A stretch of 64,000 bases of DNA, from positions 1,548,238-1,612,237 of the forward strand of contig BDSI01000006.1 of the NCBI GenBank assembly GCA_003117195.1, written 5' to 3'. The translations under genes and the position numbers were made by a program. Below the pieces are notes generated by a model that was not told the origin of the DNA, did no database searches, and saw only the letters and a program-made list of their open reading frames with translations. This DNA comes from Eudorina sp. 2006-703-Eu-15 (lineage: Eukaryota > Chlorophyta > Chlorophyceae > Chlamydomonadales > Volvocaceae). Below are positions 24,012-36,000 of the stretch, one piece after another (position 1 is the stretch's first letter; the number at the start of each line of letters is the position of its first letter).

Positions 24012-26679
24012 ATGTCTCTCACCTCTTGTTTATTAACGTTGTTTGTCCTCGCTGATGTATGGGCGACTAGCACTGGAAGAATAGTCAAGCCTCCTTCGCC
24101 GTCCCCCTCGCCCTCGCCGTCGTTGCCACCATCACCATCGCCATCTGCGCCGCCCTCGAGCTCTCCTCCACCTTCTCCCCCCAGAGACTGCATGTGGCCA
24201 ACGCTATTGTGGTCGGATGAATTTGATGCGGCAACCTTGGACACCTCATCCTGGAACTACTTCGTGGGAACAGGTAAGCGGAGGCTCTCCCTACCAAGAT
24301 GTACTTCCCTCAGTTGTGTGACTGCTTCATCGGACGATGTGCATCAGCAAGCAACCATTACAAGCACGTTCCCAGGTCACGTGAATTTGGTTTGCAAGTG
24401 TCGCGCTCTGCTACCACCACCACGACCACCACCACCACCACGACCACCAGCAGTCAACGTGCACGCACGGTCCAATCCGTCCAACAATGCAAAAGGAAGG
24501 AGACGCAATAATGATTCCGCGCCATGTCGACTCAACATAGCACATCGCCTGGGTCTGTCCCGACACCCCATTCTCAGCCTACAACAACGAGCTCGAGTAC
24601 TACACGTCCCGCCCCGAGAATGTGCGCCTGGAGAATGGCAACCTTGTCATTGAGGCGCGGGCGGAGTCGTACAACGGCATGAACTACACTTCGGGACGGA
24701 TCGACACCCGGCTGAAGCAGGCGTTCTACCCGGGCGTGTCTGTGGGCGGCGTCACGTACAACCGTATCCGCTACGAGGCCCGAATCAACCTGCCCAAGGG
24801 TGAGGTGGTGGCGGACACCGCCGGTTTTAGGGTGTACGAAGCTCGTTCATGAGCGCTTGCGGTTTTATTTGTCGCGGTCCGTACGTACGGCAGATCACGG
24901 ATGCATCTCAGCACCTTTTGTACACGGCCTGCCTGTCTTGCACAAAACCAGAGGCACATGAAAACCTGATGGCGTCGGATGCCAAACCGCGCTGAACGAA
25001 GCACTCGGGTGCATCTTGTAGCCGGACCTGCAGCCGGACCTGTATAACCGCTTTGATTTCCCGGCAAACCAGCAACACGGGCTTTCCGCATTGATGGATC
25101 CCCTGTTGCCATGAAAACAGGTCAAGGCATGTGGCCCGCGTTCTGGCTCGCGCCAAACAGCCAGACGTGCGACGCATGCGGACCGTACGGCTCATGGCCG
25201 TACTCTGGGGAGATTGATATCTTGGAGGTGTGTACGATCAAGGTCGTACTTGCGTTGTCTCCTAGGTCCTTCCTTATGTCTTCACTATGCGCAGGCCCCC
25301 TGTCGACACATACCCACAGGATGTCCTCTCTTACCACCAGAAAACTAATTCCATTTACCGTTTCTGTCGTCCGTGCAGGCCATCAATAACATGACGTACG
25401 CCTTCGGGACGATCCACTACGGCGGCTTCATTTCCAGCGGTGAGGGTCCTGGTTCAGCCCGTTTTTGAATAATGGAAATCTTTTGGTCGACTCAACGAGT
25501 TGCATGTCCCCTCGACTGTTCCCATAAGTATCGCCATAGATTTGTGAAGGTGATGACACGGCTGCTCCCCAACTTGCGGAATTTCCTGACAGTCTTGACA
25601 CCCTCCAGCCGCTGCTTAAGCTCCGCTTGTCGCCCTGCATCGGTGCATGTACGTACGGGATATGCAGGTGCGACGATTCAGAACCAGGGCCACTTCCGGC
25701 CCACCGCCTTCAATCTGGCACTTGAATGGTGAGTGGTTGCGACATACAGCGGGAGGGGGAAGCGCGGTGGAGCGGTCTGCTGCTGGGAGGGTACGGAGAG
25801 GGTTGCATGTTGCTTATGAAATCCGACGGACAGCGCGTACGGGCGGGGATGCCATTTGGGCCTGATGTCCGCCCGTCCTGTCGGCGGTGGGGGGCGATCC
25901 TGAGTGTGTGGCTTGCCGGGCCCGCCGGAGGCGCTTGTTGACCTAGTATGTAGCTCTGTGGGCGTGGATACGTACTTCGATTGACGATCAATAGTTTACG
26001 AGGAGGGCTGTCCCGAAATGGGACATCCGCACGTGCACCTGATAGATGAGTTGAGCTCCGCCACCTCGCTGCTGCCATTCAGAGACCGGCCCGGCCCCAC
26101 ACAGATGTATGTACTCTCCTTGCAATCCTGTATGTATGTAGGCACACATACGCGTTCGAGTGGAGCGCAAACCAGATGTGGTGGTACATCGATGACGTAC
26201 TGTACTACACGACGCACAGGTCCGTACACGAGGAGTGCTCCTGGATCATCCGAGCGGTTCGATTGCTACGAGCTGCGTGCGTGCGTTGCTGGGGAGAAGG
26301 GGACGGACACCTGCACCGAAGTGTCCCCCTGCGCACTCGCTACATACACCTCTGTGACTTCCTGTCGATGTTGTTATGTGCCGCGTCTGTCTTTGTTTGT
26401 AACCGTTAGTTACAAGGTGGACCCGTGTCTGTCGTTGTATGTGATGTGCATCTATCTGCTGTCGGCCTGTTCATCTGTCGCAGTTGGTCGCTGTCGGATG
26501 ATGGCTGGTGGACGTCCTCCCAGACCGGCACCCCCACGGGCCCCAACTCGCCCTTCGACGCCCCCTTCTACGTCATCCTCAACCTCGCCGTCGGGGGAGA
26601 CTGGCCGGGCGCACCCAACGCCGCCACGGTGTTCCCCTCGCAGCTGCTGGTCGACTACGTGCGCGTGCTGGGCTTCTAG
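24012..26679 (+). CDS. Secreted glycoside hydrolase family 16 (laminarinase-like) with Pro/Ser linker
   Basis: Seven exons join in phase: 24012-24273, 24578-24799, 25121-25227, 25379-25439, 25668-25728, 26142-26219 and 26484-26679 (TAG); 328 residues. Residues 1 to about 19 form a signal peptide. Residues about 25-57 are Pro/Ser repeats like the hydroxyproline-rich linkers of algal wall proteins. The GH16 jelly-roll follows: LLWSDEFD at its start, then GMWPAFWLAP, then catalytic GEIDILE with nucleophile E192, D194 and acid/base E197. The extra residue in EIDILE is the beta-bulge form, seen in beta-1,3-glucanases and relatives and absent from lichenases and XTH enzymes. The C-terminal strands are complete (VILNLAVGGDWPG, VDYVRVLGF). 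It probably hydrolyses or remodels a beta-glucan outside the cell; the exact substrate is inference. Confidence 0.94.
24415..24450. repeat. CCA/CGA trinucleotide repeat in GH16 intron 1
   Basis: A run of CCACCA and CGACCA triplets lies inside the first intron (24274-24577). It could read as a coding run but lies outside the phased model. Confidence 0.75.
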
Positions 26680-29570
26680 ATGGAGCGAGCGAGCGAGCGG
26701 GTGCATCAACATCAGGTCGCGGGGCGACGGCGGAGATGAATGGTGTCGTGACGGATGAACTGTATGTGTACGTTGTATCATGTGTTAAAGGAAGGACCGA
26801 TCGGCAGATATCCATGTGGGACATCTCACGGTACATACCACTACATACATGCGCCATGGACGGCACGGCAGGCTGTTTCGAATTTTTCTTCGTGTTGTTT
26901 CTTGGCGCTTGCTTGCTCTTGTGCGCAGTCGCGGCGGGCGCGGCATCCACGCATATCGGCCGGCTATCGTGCGTGCGCCACGTCGTGAGTCTATGGGGTT
27001 TAGCGGCGCCGCAGCCTCGCAACGGGGCCCAGTGCCTCATTTGAATGAGCTAGGTGGAGTTACTTTTGTTATGATGCGGCTGTGCTCCGCCGGTACGTAG
27101 GTCCATCCCCCGCCGCGGGGTCACCTACCGCGTAGTGCTTAGCTCAAGGGTGGGCGGGCAGGGAGAGGCCGAGGGAGTTCAAAACTGGAAACGGAGACCT
27201 GCACACGGATCTAGATGTACATTATACCGAAGTGAGCTTCCCATGTATAGCTGTTGTACCTACGTACTTATTATTTTTATATTATTATACCACAACACTC
27301 CGTGGCCTGTCGACCGTCGTTTGCTCTCGTTGTGTATCGCCGGTCCGACCTACATACCGTCCGGCTTCATTGAGCAAGTCAGCGCGATTACAGTTATTAA
27401 TGTTGGCCGCCGAATCTGGCTGCCTCACTGACCGACTGGTTGCTGTATATGTGCTGAAGGTATCGGCTAGGCTACTGTGTGTATGTTTGTGGATACGGTG
27501 GTGGACCCATACCATGATCACGGGTAGATAGTACGAGCATTCTTCAATGGACAGGTCGTGAATTCACTCGTTGGTGCGCGCTGAGCCGCATGTGCGTAAA
27601 TCCCATGTTAGTCGTAATCGTCCCATGTTGCGGTTCTCCCGCGAGCAGGATAGATCTTGCAAGACATGGTGGCTGCTGCAAAGTAAGCCTCGGGGCCGGG
27701 CTTTGGTTTGACCACCCTGTCAGGCCCAACCGCCCAATGAACTGCCCTGTACTTTCCGCCGCTCCCTGCGCATTGTACATTGTCCGATTCACGAGGCGTA
27801 CATATGCCGCACAACCGTCCAGCCCTGGCCAACACCAACCACCGCGAAATGCTCACCCCACCCTACTTGTCAGCGCGAGCACGGGCCAGCAGGTAACGGG
27901 CGATGTCAGGACGCCTGGTCGCGAGTCAAGGTCCAAGCGCACGCACATCAGCCCGTGACGGGTACGGCGATGACCGCCGTGTCATCTGTACGACACATCC
28001 AACGGCACGTGATCCATGCATCCATTCATCACGAGGAACCCTGCCACCCGCTCGTTGGTCTGAACCTCGCGTCGCCCGGACCACGTCGGGAAGTGGCATC
28101 TGACAGGGAGCTGACTGAGCTGCTGCAGTGGACCATGCGAGACGGAGACGGCGGACAGGATAGCACGTTGGCACCGCCCCGGCATGATCCTTACCGCGGC
28201 ACTAGCAACACTTCATGACCGCGCCCCGCGACTTGCTGAAACGGCCTCGCGGATTCTTGCTTAATCCCGCCAAATCCCTTCACACCTCGCGGTTTAGCGT
28301 GACCTCATGCCATGGAGTGGTGGTGTTGAGAAACACCGGGGGTCAATGTCTATTGTCTCTCACCCACTCTCCCCCGGACCAACCTTCGACATCCCCGCTG
28401 CAGCAACTCCTCCATCGCCTCCCCATGCGCAAGAGCGACCCTGAGCGACTTGCACATGAGCATGCGCATGAGGGCGGAGAATCGTAGGGCACGTCAGCGA
28501 CTGTGTTGGGCTCTTCCAGGGGGGGGATGCGGCCCTCCGCCCGGGGCATGGGGCCAACTGGGAGCTCCGAAGCTCCTATGTACCGCGCAACGGGATAGGT
28601 AGGGACAGGGGCAGCCGTTCGTGAGGAGGAGGAAGCCGGGGGGCAAGCAGCGCAGGCACCCTTATCTCCTTCACAACTGCAGCTGCGGCAGCGCGTGTGC
28701 AGGTAGTTCGTTCCAATCTCTCACATAGTCTATCAAATTGCTAGCTATTGCCGCCGGCTCCCCAGTCGCACCTCCTAACCGTCGTTCCATGCCCCACATC
28801 CGCGCGGCCTGCGATGCTTGTCGCCGTGACGACTCAGCTAGCTCTGCTCTAGTCACCCGTGAGCCGAGAGGCGTTCGGCTCCATCCAAAATCATTTACGG
28901 AAATTTTGAGAAGAGCTGTCGAGCGGTGTGCCATCGAAGTATCTCCTCACAATTTGCCGCTGGCCACCTCAGCTCCGTAAGGTACGGGTTCTCTATTTGT
29001 CCATCAAAGTTATCCTTGCTGCCATGCATCGAAACAGGTAATCCAGCACATCTTCAAAGGAAAAATGTCCGGTCATTGCGTGTGACTATGCACCGCACAT
29101 ACAAGTCTGCGCTGAGCGCAAGTCCCAACAATTGTTACAAGCATTATCCTGTAGGCCGTTTGAGTAATATAGAAGCATGACATAAGGTACGGAAGAGCTC
29201 GTTTTGCGACTGGTGGAATGCAGGTCTGGATTCACTTCAAATACAACGTACAGACAGACGGCTGCTACACGCGATATCAATAGATGTTCCATGCCTTCGG
29301 ATATTGTATTACATGGCGTATTTTTATTATAGAGACATTCAGATTATTATAGCATGTCAATTGTTACTTCACGTGTACATACGAAGCCTACCAACTACCG
29401 CTGAAGATGAATTAATACTTAGTGGATATGTAAAATTTGGTAAGATAGGGTAGTTCCACGATTGACAGCTGGCGTGGCGTAGTCTGGATGCGGGGCTAAC
29501 GCTGGCCAGGAGTCCCTGCTGCTGGTTGAGGCCCGGCGACCGCCCAAGCAGTTCCACCGGGAATGAGACC
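26680..29570. other. Intergenic region without a recognised gene
   Basis: About 2.9 kb of mixed-composition DNA with AT-rich patches around 27230-27300 and 29280-29450. Short open frames occur on both strands, but none shows a recognised domain, splice support or strong coding character. Confidence 0.5.
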
Positions 29571-29642
29571 GGCGAGCGGGGGGCCACTGTCCTCGCCCCT
29601 GACAGTGGCCCCCCTTGCCTCTTAACAATGTACCCGCTCGCC
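29571..29642. repeat. Nested inverted repeat
   Basis: Outer arms GGCGAGCGGG (29571-29580) and CCCGCTCGCC (29633-29642) enclose inner arms GGGCCACTGTC (29581-29591) and GACAGTGGCCC (29601-29611). The inner hairpin has a nine-base loop; an unpaired segment separates the right arms. It could be a transcript hairpin or the remains of a small inverted-repeat element. Confidence 0.75.
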
Positions 29643-30529
29643 GTACGGCAATCAACCGTCGGCACGCCTGTCCCCTCCCTCTTGACACGAAAGAAGGGCT
29701 TGGCATAGCTCAGACCCTCACACGCACTCACTCCCATAACCAATGAAGCACTCTATAACACAATGGCAAGGAAAACTACTCCCAAACTGCCCGCAAACAA
29801 TTCTTAACCATTAATAAAAATGAAGGCAATGAAGTCCTGCCTCCCAATAAAATTCCCAATCCAAGCAACACCGTGCCCTCTCCGTCAGAATTCATATGGC
29901 ACAGGCCCAGCTAAGACGCAGCCGGTCCTCAACCACCACAGCTTCCCAAGCACGCCGCGTCACAGTTGGGGCCAACAATCACTTCAAAACCGATCTCCTT
30001 CGCCGCCGGATATCTAGGGTTTCGTGTTGGGCGTTGGATGGGCTGGAATTCCGAGGGCTGGTGTCGCCAATGCATGGTGGGTGCGTGAAGGGGGCGGGAA
30101 TTTGCCCCATCCGGTTCTGGCTGGGGTGCACTGCACTGACTTTCGGGTGCAGTGTTGGGAAAGCACCTCTCGAAGCAAGGTTAGAGAGTGCGGCATTGCC
30201 GCCAGCGTTGCGGTGTGTTGCACGGAGCGTTGCTGCTTTGGATGTCGTAGTTGCGCCAATGGCTTGGACAACCACATGGAGTGTTTTCGTTACGGGATTT
30301 CATGATCAGATTGTGACCAGCGGACACGCGTGCAGCATCTGGTCTGGTGTCGTAAGGCGCGCAGGTGGAGGTAGGTGGAGGGGGCCCAGTGAAGAGGCAC
30401 CCTTGCTCCTGATGAGATCTGGAGCTCGCTGTAAGCGTTGCTTAAGTTATCCTGTCTGATCAGAATGCGGGGCTTCCCTGGACGCCACAACCACTGATAC
30501 GAAACTCGCAACAGAGGTTGTTACCCCCC
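29643..30529. other. Intergenic region without a recognised gene
   Basis: About 0.9 kb between two hairpins. The open frame at 29896-30459 has no recognised motif, and the opposite strand is also partly open, so composition may explain it. Nothing firm is seen. Confidence 0.45.
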
Positions 30530-30590
30530 GGGTTATGTAAGCAGGGCTGGGTGTCCTGTGCTGCGACACGCAGCCCTGCTTACATAACCC
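30530..30590. repeat. Long, near-perfect hairpin
   Basis: GGGTTATGTAAGCAGGGCTG (30530-30549) pairs perfectly with its reverse complement at 30571-30590. After one G/G mismatch the stem continues as GTGTC/GACAC (30551-30555 with 3065-69 of the same kilobase, i.e. 30565-30569) around a nine-base loop. The stem is 25 pairs with one mismatch. This fits a precursor-like RNA hairpin or a miniature inverted-repeat element. It lies 24 bp beyond the stop of the broken frame on the minus strand. Confidence 0.8.
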
Positions 30591-30613
30591 CGGGGAAGGC
30601 TACGAAGGCTCGC

Positions 30614-31084
30614 TCAAGATGTCTGGAACGGGGGGTGGCGATTCAAGTCACCATCAACGATCGACAGCAGCAACTTGAATCGCGCGGTAGTCTGCTCACC
30701 AGGGTCTTTCGAGGCAGCCAAGGTCTCGAGGGCCTTGCGTTCGTCGTCAGTCAGCTCCGGCTTGATTTACTTGAAGGCAGCCTTGCGGAAGCAGACTTCC
30801 AACGTGCTCTTGGCGTGCTTCGAGGCACTCGTCAGCGCCAGGAGAATCTTGAAGACCGCATCCCGAAGGGCAGGTCGGATGGGGCTGACACGGTGGGCTG
30901 GCACGTTGCTGATGAGAAATGACCCACCAAAGGGCTCCGCGCTTGCGCCTGCTGCGGCCCAGTCCTGCACATCCCGACATGGGCGGTGGACGCACATTGC
31001 TGACCCCACCCAGGCACCCAGGTTCCTACCTGCCGGGGCAGCGCAGGGGCGGCATCCAACTCCAACCGGCGAAGGAGCACCCAT
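30614..31084 (-). pseudogene. Broken minus-strand reading frame, family not recognised
   Basis: Read from 31084 leftwards, the frame is open to a TAA at 30767-30769, then continues in the same frame for exactly 50 codons to a TGA at 30614-30616. Both sides look protein-like: VFKILLALTSASKHAKSTLE before the stop, and IKPELTDDERKALETLAASK after it. A single CAA-to-TAA change would explain the break. Alternatively the stop lies in an unrecognised intron, since AAGTAAAT resembles a donor. No domain is recognised. It may be a decayed gene or a mobile-element remnant beside the satellite. Confidence 0.45.
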
Positions 31085-31139
31085 GCAGATTGCGCAGACT
31101 ACATGAGGCTGCAGTCACTACCACGAATCAATCCCTAAA

Positions 31140-31557
31140 TTAACCCCGCGGGGCATCTACCAGCATCGACCAGCATCGACCAGCCGCCGCCGGATATCGT
31201 GATGCCTGTACGGTCGGGGCTGCCCCCCATCGCTCCACCCCCGAGAAGACCGCCTCCGGACAGCTGTGCAGCTCCTCCTCTCCTCTCCTCCAGCCTCAGA
31301 GCCAAACCGCCGCCCACCATGGTCCCGCAACCACGGCCGCCTCGGTCACCACCGCCATAACGCCATAACCGCCGCCACAACCATCGCCGCCGCCACCGCC
31401 CGGCCGTACCAGATCCAGATCCGGACCCAAAGCCGGGACCGGCGGGACCCCGGAAGACTGCGGCTGGACGATGATGGGAGGTGCCCACCGCCATAATGTA
31501 CCGTGGGACGGCCAACCGGGAGGATAAGTACGGGGAAGAGGGGAGTTTGGGGAGCAA
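31140..31557. other. Unique left flank of the satellite array
   Basis: GC-rich DNA with a triple ACCAGCATCG repeat near 31160-31187 and CCGCCA-type triplet tracts. Long open frames on the minus strand run from here into the array and look compositional. No gene is supported. Confidence 0.5.
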
Positions 31558-33008
31558 TCCGGCCTGACGTACATGCCGTACATGTCGTCGCGCCTCCCAT
31601 CGAACAACCAAAGCCTTCCCGCCTCCCAAGGTGCTAGATCCACATCCGCCAAGATGCAATGCAATGCACAGCAAAGAGGCAACAAAACGAAACCAAAGCA
31701 CAGCGCAGAACAAGGCAGCGCGGGAGGAGAACGGGCAGCACACGAGGCAGGAACGCAGTCTTCCCGCTCCCAACTCCCACCGCCGGCTACCAACCTCACC
31801 GTCAGCCAGTGGAAAGTGATGTTGGGCAGGGCAGGCGGCGGCGGCGGCGGCGGCGTCGCCGCCATGTGCAGGCTGCTGATGCCGCGGCGGCGGCGGCGGC
31901 GGAAGCGGCTACAGCAGCGGCGGCGGCGGCGCCGCCGCCGCAGCCACAGGGCGCGAAGAAGAGCGCGATGCCGCCGCTGCTCCCGCTGCTGCCGCTGCGG
32001 CTCGGAACAGTGGTCTTGAGGGCGATGTGGGTAAACGAGTGCAGGACTCGGATGTCCCGCCGGTCGGCGGAGGGGGCCAGGGAGGCACTTCGGCAGGCGA
32101 AGAAGCTGACGTGGACGACCTGTGCGGGGACGCGCGGGCGTCGCCGCGGGGGAATGGACGGGCGAGGGAACTAGTGAGGCAGCAGAACGTGGTGGAATGA
32201 GGGTACCGCGCACCCCACCCTCCAACATCCAGGCCCTACCCCGCCCCTCCCAGCAGAGCATTCCGGCCTGACGTACATGCCGTACATGTCGTCGCGCCTC
32301 CCATCGAACAACCAAAGCCTTCCCGCCTCCCAAGGTGCTAGATCCACATCCGCCAAGATGCAATGCAATGCACAGCAAAGAGGCAACGAAACGAAACCAA
32401 AGCACAGCGCAGAACAAGGCAGCGCGGGAGGAGAACGGACAGCACACGAGGCAGGAACGCAGTCTTCCCGCTCCCAACTCCCACCGCCGGCTACCAACCT
32501 CACCGTCAGCCAGTGGGAAGTGATGTTGGGCAGGGCACGCGGCGGCGGCGGCGGCGGCGTCGCCGCCATGTGCAGGCTGCTGATGCCGCGGCGGCGGCGG
32601 CGGCGGAAGCGGCTACAGCAGCGGCGGCGGCGGCGCCGCCGCCGCAGCCACAGGGCGCGAAGAAGAGCGCGATGCCGCCGCTGCTCCCGCTGCTGCCGCT
32701 GCGGCTCGGAACAGTGGTCTTGAGGTCGATGTGGGTAAACGAGTGCAGGACTCGGATGTCCCGCCGGTCGGCGGAGAGGGCCAGGGAGGCACTTCGGCAG
32801 GCGAAGAAGCTGACGTGGACGACCTGTGCGGGGACGCGCGGGCGCCGCCGCGGGGGAATGGACGGGCGAGGGAACTAGTGAGGCAGCAGAACGTGGTGGA
32901 ATGAGGGTACCGCGCACCCCACCCTCCCACATCCAGGCCCTACCCCGCCCCTCCCAGCAGAGCATTCCGGCCTGACGTACATGCCGTACATGTCGTCGCG
33001 CCTCCCAT

Positions 33009-33041
33009 CGAACAACCAAAACAACCAAACAACCAAAGCCT
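33009..33041. repeat. 17-bp AACAACC expansion in satellite copy 3
   Basis: Standard units read AACAACCAAAGCC after the anchor. Here the AACAACCAAA part is repeated, adding 17 bp. A near-identical 16-bp expansion occurs in the copy at 36517 (about 36548-36572), five units later. Confidence 0.85.
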
Positions 33042-36000
33042 TCCCGCCTCCCAAGGTGCTAGATCCACATCCGCCAAGATGCAATGCAATGCACAGCAAA
33101 GAGGCAACGAAACGAAACCAAAGCACAGCGCAGAACAAGGCAGCGCGGGAGGAGAACGGACAGCACACGAGGCAGGAACGCAGTCTTCCCGCTCCCAACT
33201 CCCACCGCCGGCTACCAACCTCACCGTCAGCCAGTGGGAAGTGATGTTGGGCAGGGCACGCGGCGGCGGCGGCGGCGGCGTCGCCGCCATGTGCAGGCTG
33301 CTGATGCCGCGGCGGCGGCGGCGGCGGAAGCGGCTACAGCAGCGGCGGCGGCGGCGCCGCCGCCGCAGCCACAGGGCGCGAAGAAGAGCGCGATGCCGCC
33401 GCTGCTCCCGCTGCTGCCGCTGCGGCTCGGAACAGTGGTCTTGAGGGCGATGTGGGTAAACGAGTGCAGGACTCGGATGTCCCGCCGGTCGGCGGAGAGG
33501 GCCAGGGAGGCACTTCGGCAGGCGAAGAAGCTGACGTGGACGACCTGTGCGGGGACGCGCGGGCGCCGCCGCGGGGAATGGACGGGCGAGGGAACTAGTG
33601 AGGCAGCAGAACGTGGTGGAATGAGGGTACCGCGCACCCCACCCTCCCACATCCAGGCCCTACCCCGCCCCTCCCAGCAGAGCATTCCGGCCTGACGTAC
33701 ATGCCGTACATGTCGTCGCGCCTCCCATCGAACAACCAAAGCCTTCCCGCCTCCCAAGGTGCTAGATCCACATCCGCCAAGATGCAATACAATGCACAGC
33801 AAAGAGGCAACGAAACGAAACCAAAGCACAGCGCAGAACAAGGCAGCGCGGGAGGAGAACGGACAGCACACGAGGCAGGAACGCAGTCTTCCCGCTCCCA
33901 ACTCCCACCGCCGGCTACCAACCTCACCGTCAGCCAGTGGGAAGTGATGTTGGGCAGGGCAGGCGGCGGCGGCGGCGGCGGCGTCGCCGCCATGTGCAGG
34001 CTGCTGATGCCGCGGCGGCGGCGGCGGCGGAAGCGGCTACAGCAGCGGCGGCGGCGGCGCCGCCGCCGCAGCCACAGGGCGCGAAGAAGAGCGCGATGCC
34101 GCCGCTGCTCCCGCTGCTGCCGCTGCGGCTCGGAACAGTGGTCTTGAGGGCGATGTGGGTAAACGAGTGCAGGACTCGGATGTCCCGCCGGTCGGCGGAG
34201 AGGGCCAGGGAGGCACTTCGGCAGGCGAAGAAGCTGACGTGGACGACCTGTGCGGGGACGCGCGGGCGCCGCCGCGGGGGAATGGACGGGCGAGGGAACT
34301 AGTGAGGCAGCAGAACGTGGTGGAATGAGGGTACCGCGCACCCCACCCTCCCACATCCAGGCCCTACCCCGCCCCTCCCAGCAGAGCATTCCGGCCTGAC
34401 GTACATGCCGTACATGTCGTCGCGCCTCCCATCGAACAACCAAAGCCTTCCCGCCTCCCAAGGTGCTAGATCCACATCCGCCAAGATGCAATGCAATGCA
34501 CAGCAAAGAGGCAACGAAACGAAACCAAAGCACAGCGCAGAACAAGGCAGCGCGGGAGGAGAACGGACAGCACACGAGGCAGGAACGCAGTCTTCCCGCT
34601 CCCAACTCCCACCGCCGGCTACCAACCTCACCGTCAGCCAGTGGGAAGTGATGTTGGGCAGGGCACGCGGCGGCGGCGGCGGCGGCGTCGCCGCCATGTG
34701 CAGGCTGCTGATGCCGCGGCGGCGGCGGCGGCGGAAGCGGCTACAGCAGCGGCGGCGGCGGCGCCGCCGCCGCAGCCACAGGGCGCGAAGAAGAGCGCGA
34801 TGCCGCCGCTGCTCCCGCTGCTGCCGCTGCGGCTCGGAACAGTGGTCTTGAGGGCGATGTGGGTAAACGAGTGCAGGACTCGGATGTCCCGCCGGTCGGC
34901 GGAGAGGGCCAGGGAGGCACTTCGGCAGGCGAAGAAGCTGACGTGGACGACCTGTGCGGGGACGCGCGGGCGCCGCCGCGGGGGAATGGACGGGCGAGGG
35001 AACTAGTGAGGCAGCAGAACGTGGTGGAATGAGGGTACCGCGCACCCCACCCTCCCACATCCAGGCCCTACCCCGCCCCTCCCAGCAGAGCATTCCGGCC
35101 TGACGTACATGCCGTACATGTCGTCGCGCCTCCCATCGAACAACCAAAGCCTTCCCGCCTCCCAAGGTGCTAGATCCACATCCGCCAAGATGCAATACAA
35201 TGCACAGCAAAGAGGCAACGAAACGAAACCAAAGCACAGCGCAGAACAAGGCAGCGCGGGAGGAGAACGGACAGCACACGAGGCAGGAACGCAGTCTTCC
35301 CGCTCCCAACTCCCACCGCCGGCTACCAACCTCACCGTCAGCCAGTGGGAAGTGATGTTGGGCAGGGCAGGCGGCGGCGGCGGCGGCGGCGTCGCCGCCA
35401 TGTGCAGGCTGCTGATGCCGCGGCGGCGGCGGCGGCGGAAGCGGCTACAGCAGCGGCGGCGGCGGCGCCGCCGCCGCAGCCACAGGGCGCGAAGAAGAGC
35501 GCGATGCCGCCGCTGCTCCCGCTGCTGCCGCTGCGGCTCGGAACAGTGGTCTTGAGGGCGATGTGGGTAAACGAGTGCAGGACTCGGATGTCCCGCCGGT
35601 CGGCGGAGAGGGCCAGGGAGGCACTTCGGCAGGCGAAGAAGCTGACGTGGACGACCTGTGCGGGGACGCGCGGGCGCCGCCGCGGGGGAATGGACGGGCG
35701 AGGGAACTAGTGAGGCAGCAGAACGTGGTGGAATGAGGGTACCGCGCACCCCACCCTCCCACATCCAGGCCCTACCCCGCCCCTCCCAGCAGAGCATTCC
35801 GGCCTGACGTACATGCCGTACATGTCGTCGCGCCTCCCATCGAACAACCAAAGCCTTCCCGCCTCCCAAGGTGCTAGATCCACATCCGCCAAGATGCAAT
35901 GCAATGCACAGCAAAGAGGCAACGAAACGAAACCAAAGCACAGCGCAGAACAAGGCAGCGCGGGAGGAGAACGGACAGCACACGAGGCAGGAACGCAGTC

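Noticed and set aside
27590..27958. 122-codon plus-strand frame in the 26.7-29.5 kb gap
   Set aside because: No domain, no splice partners, and overlapping frames of similar length on the other strand.
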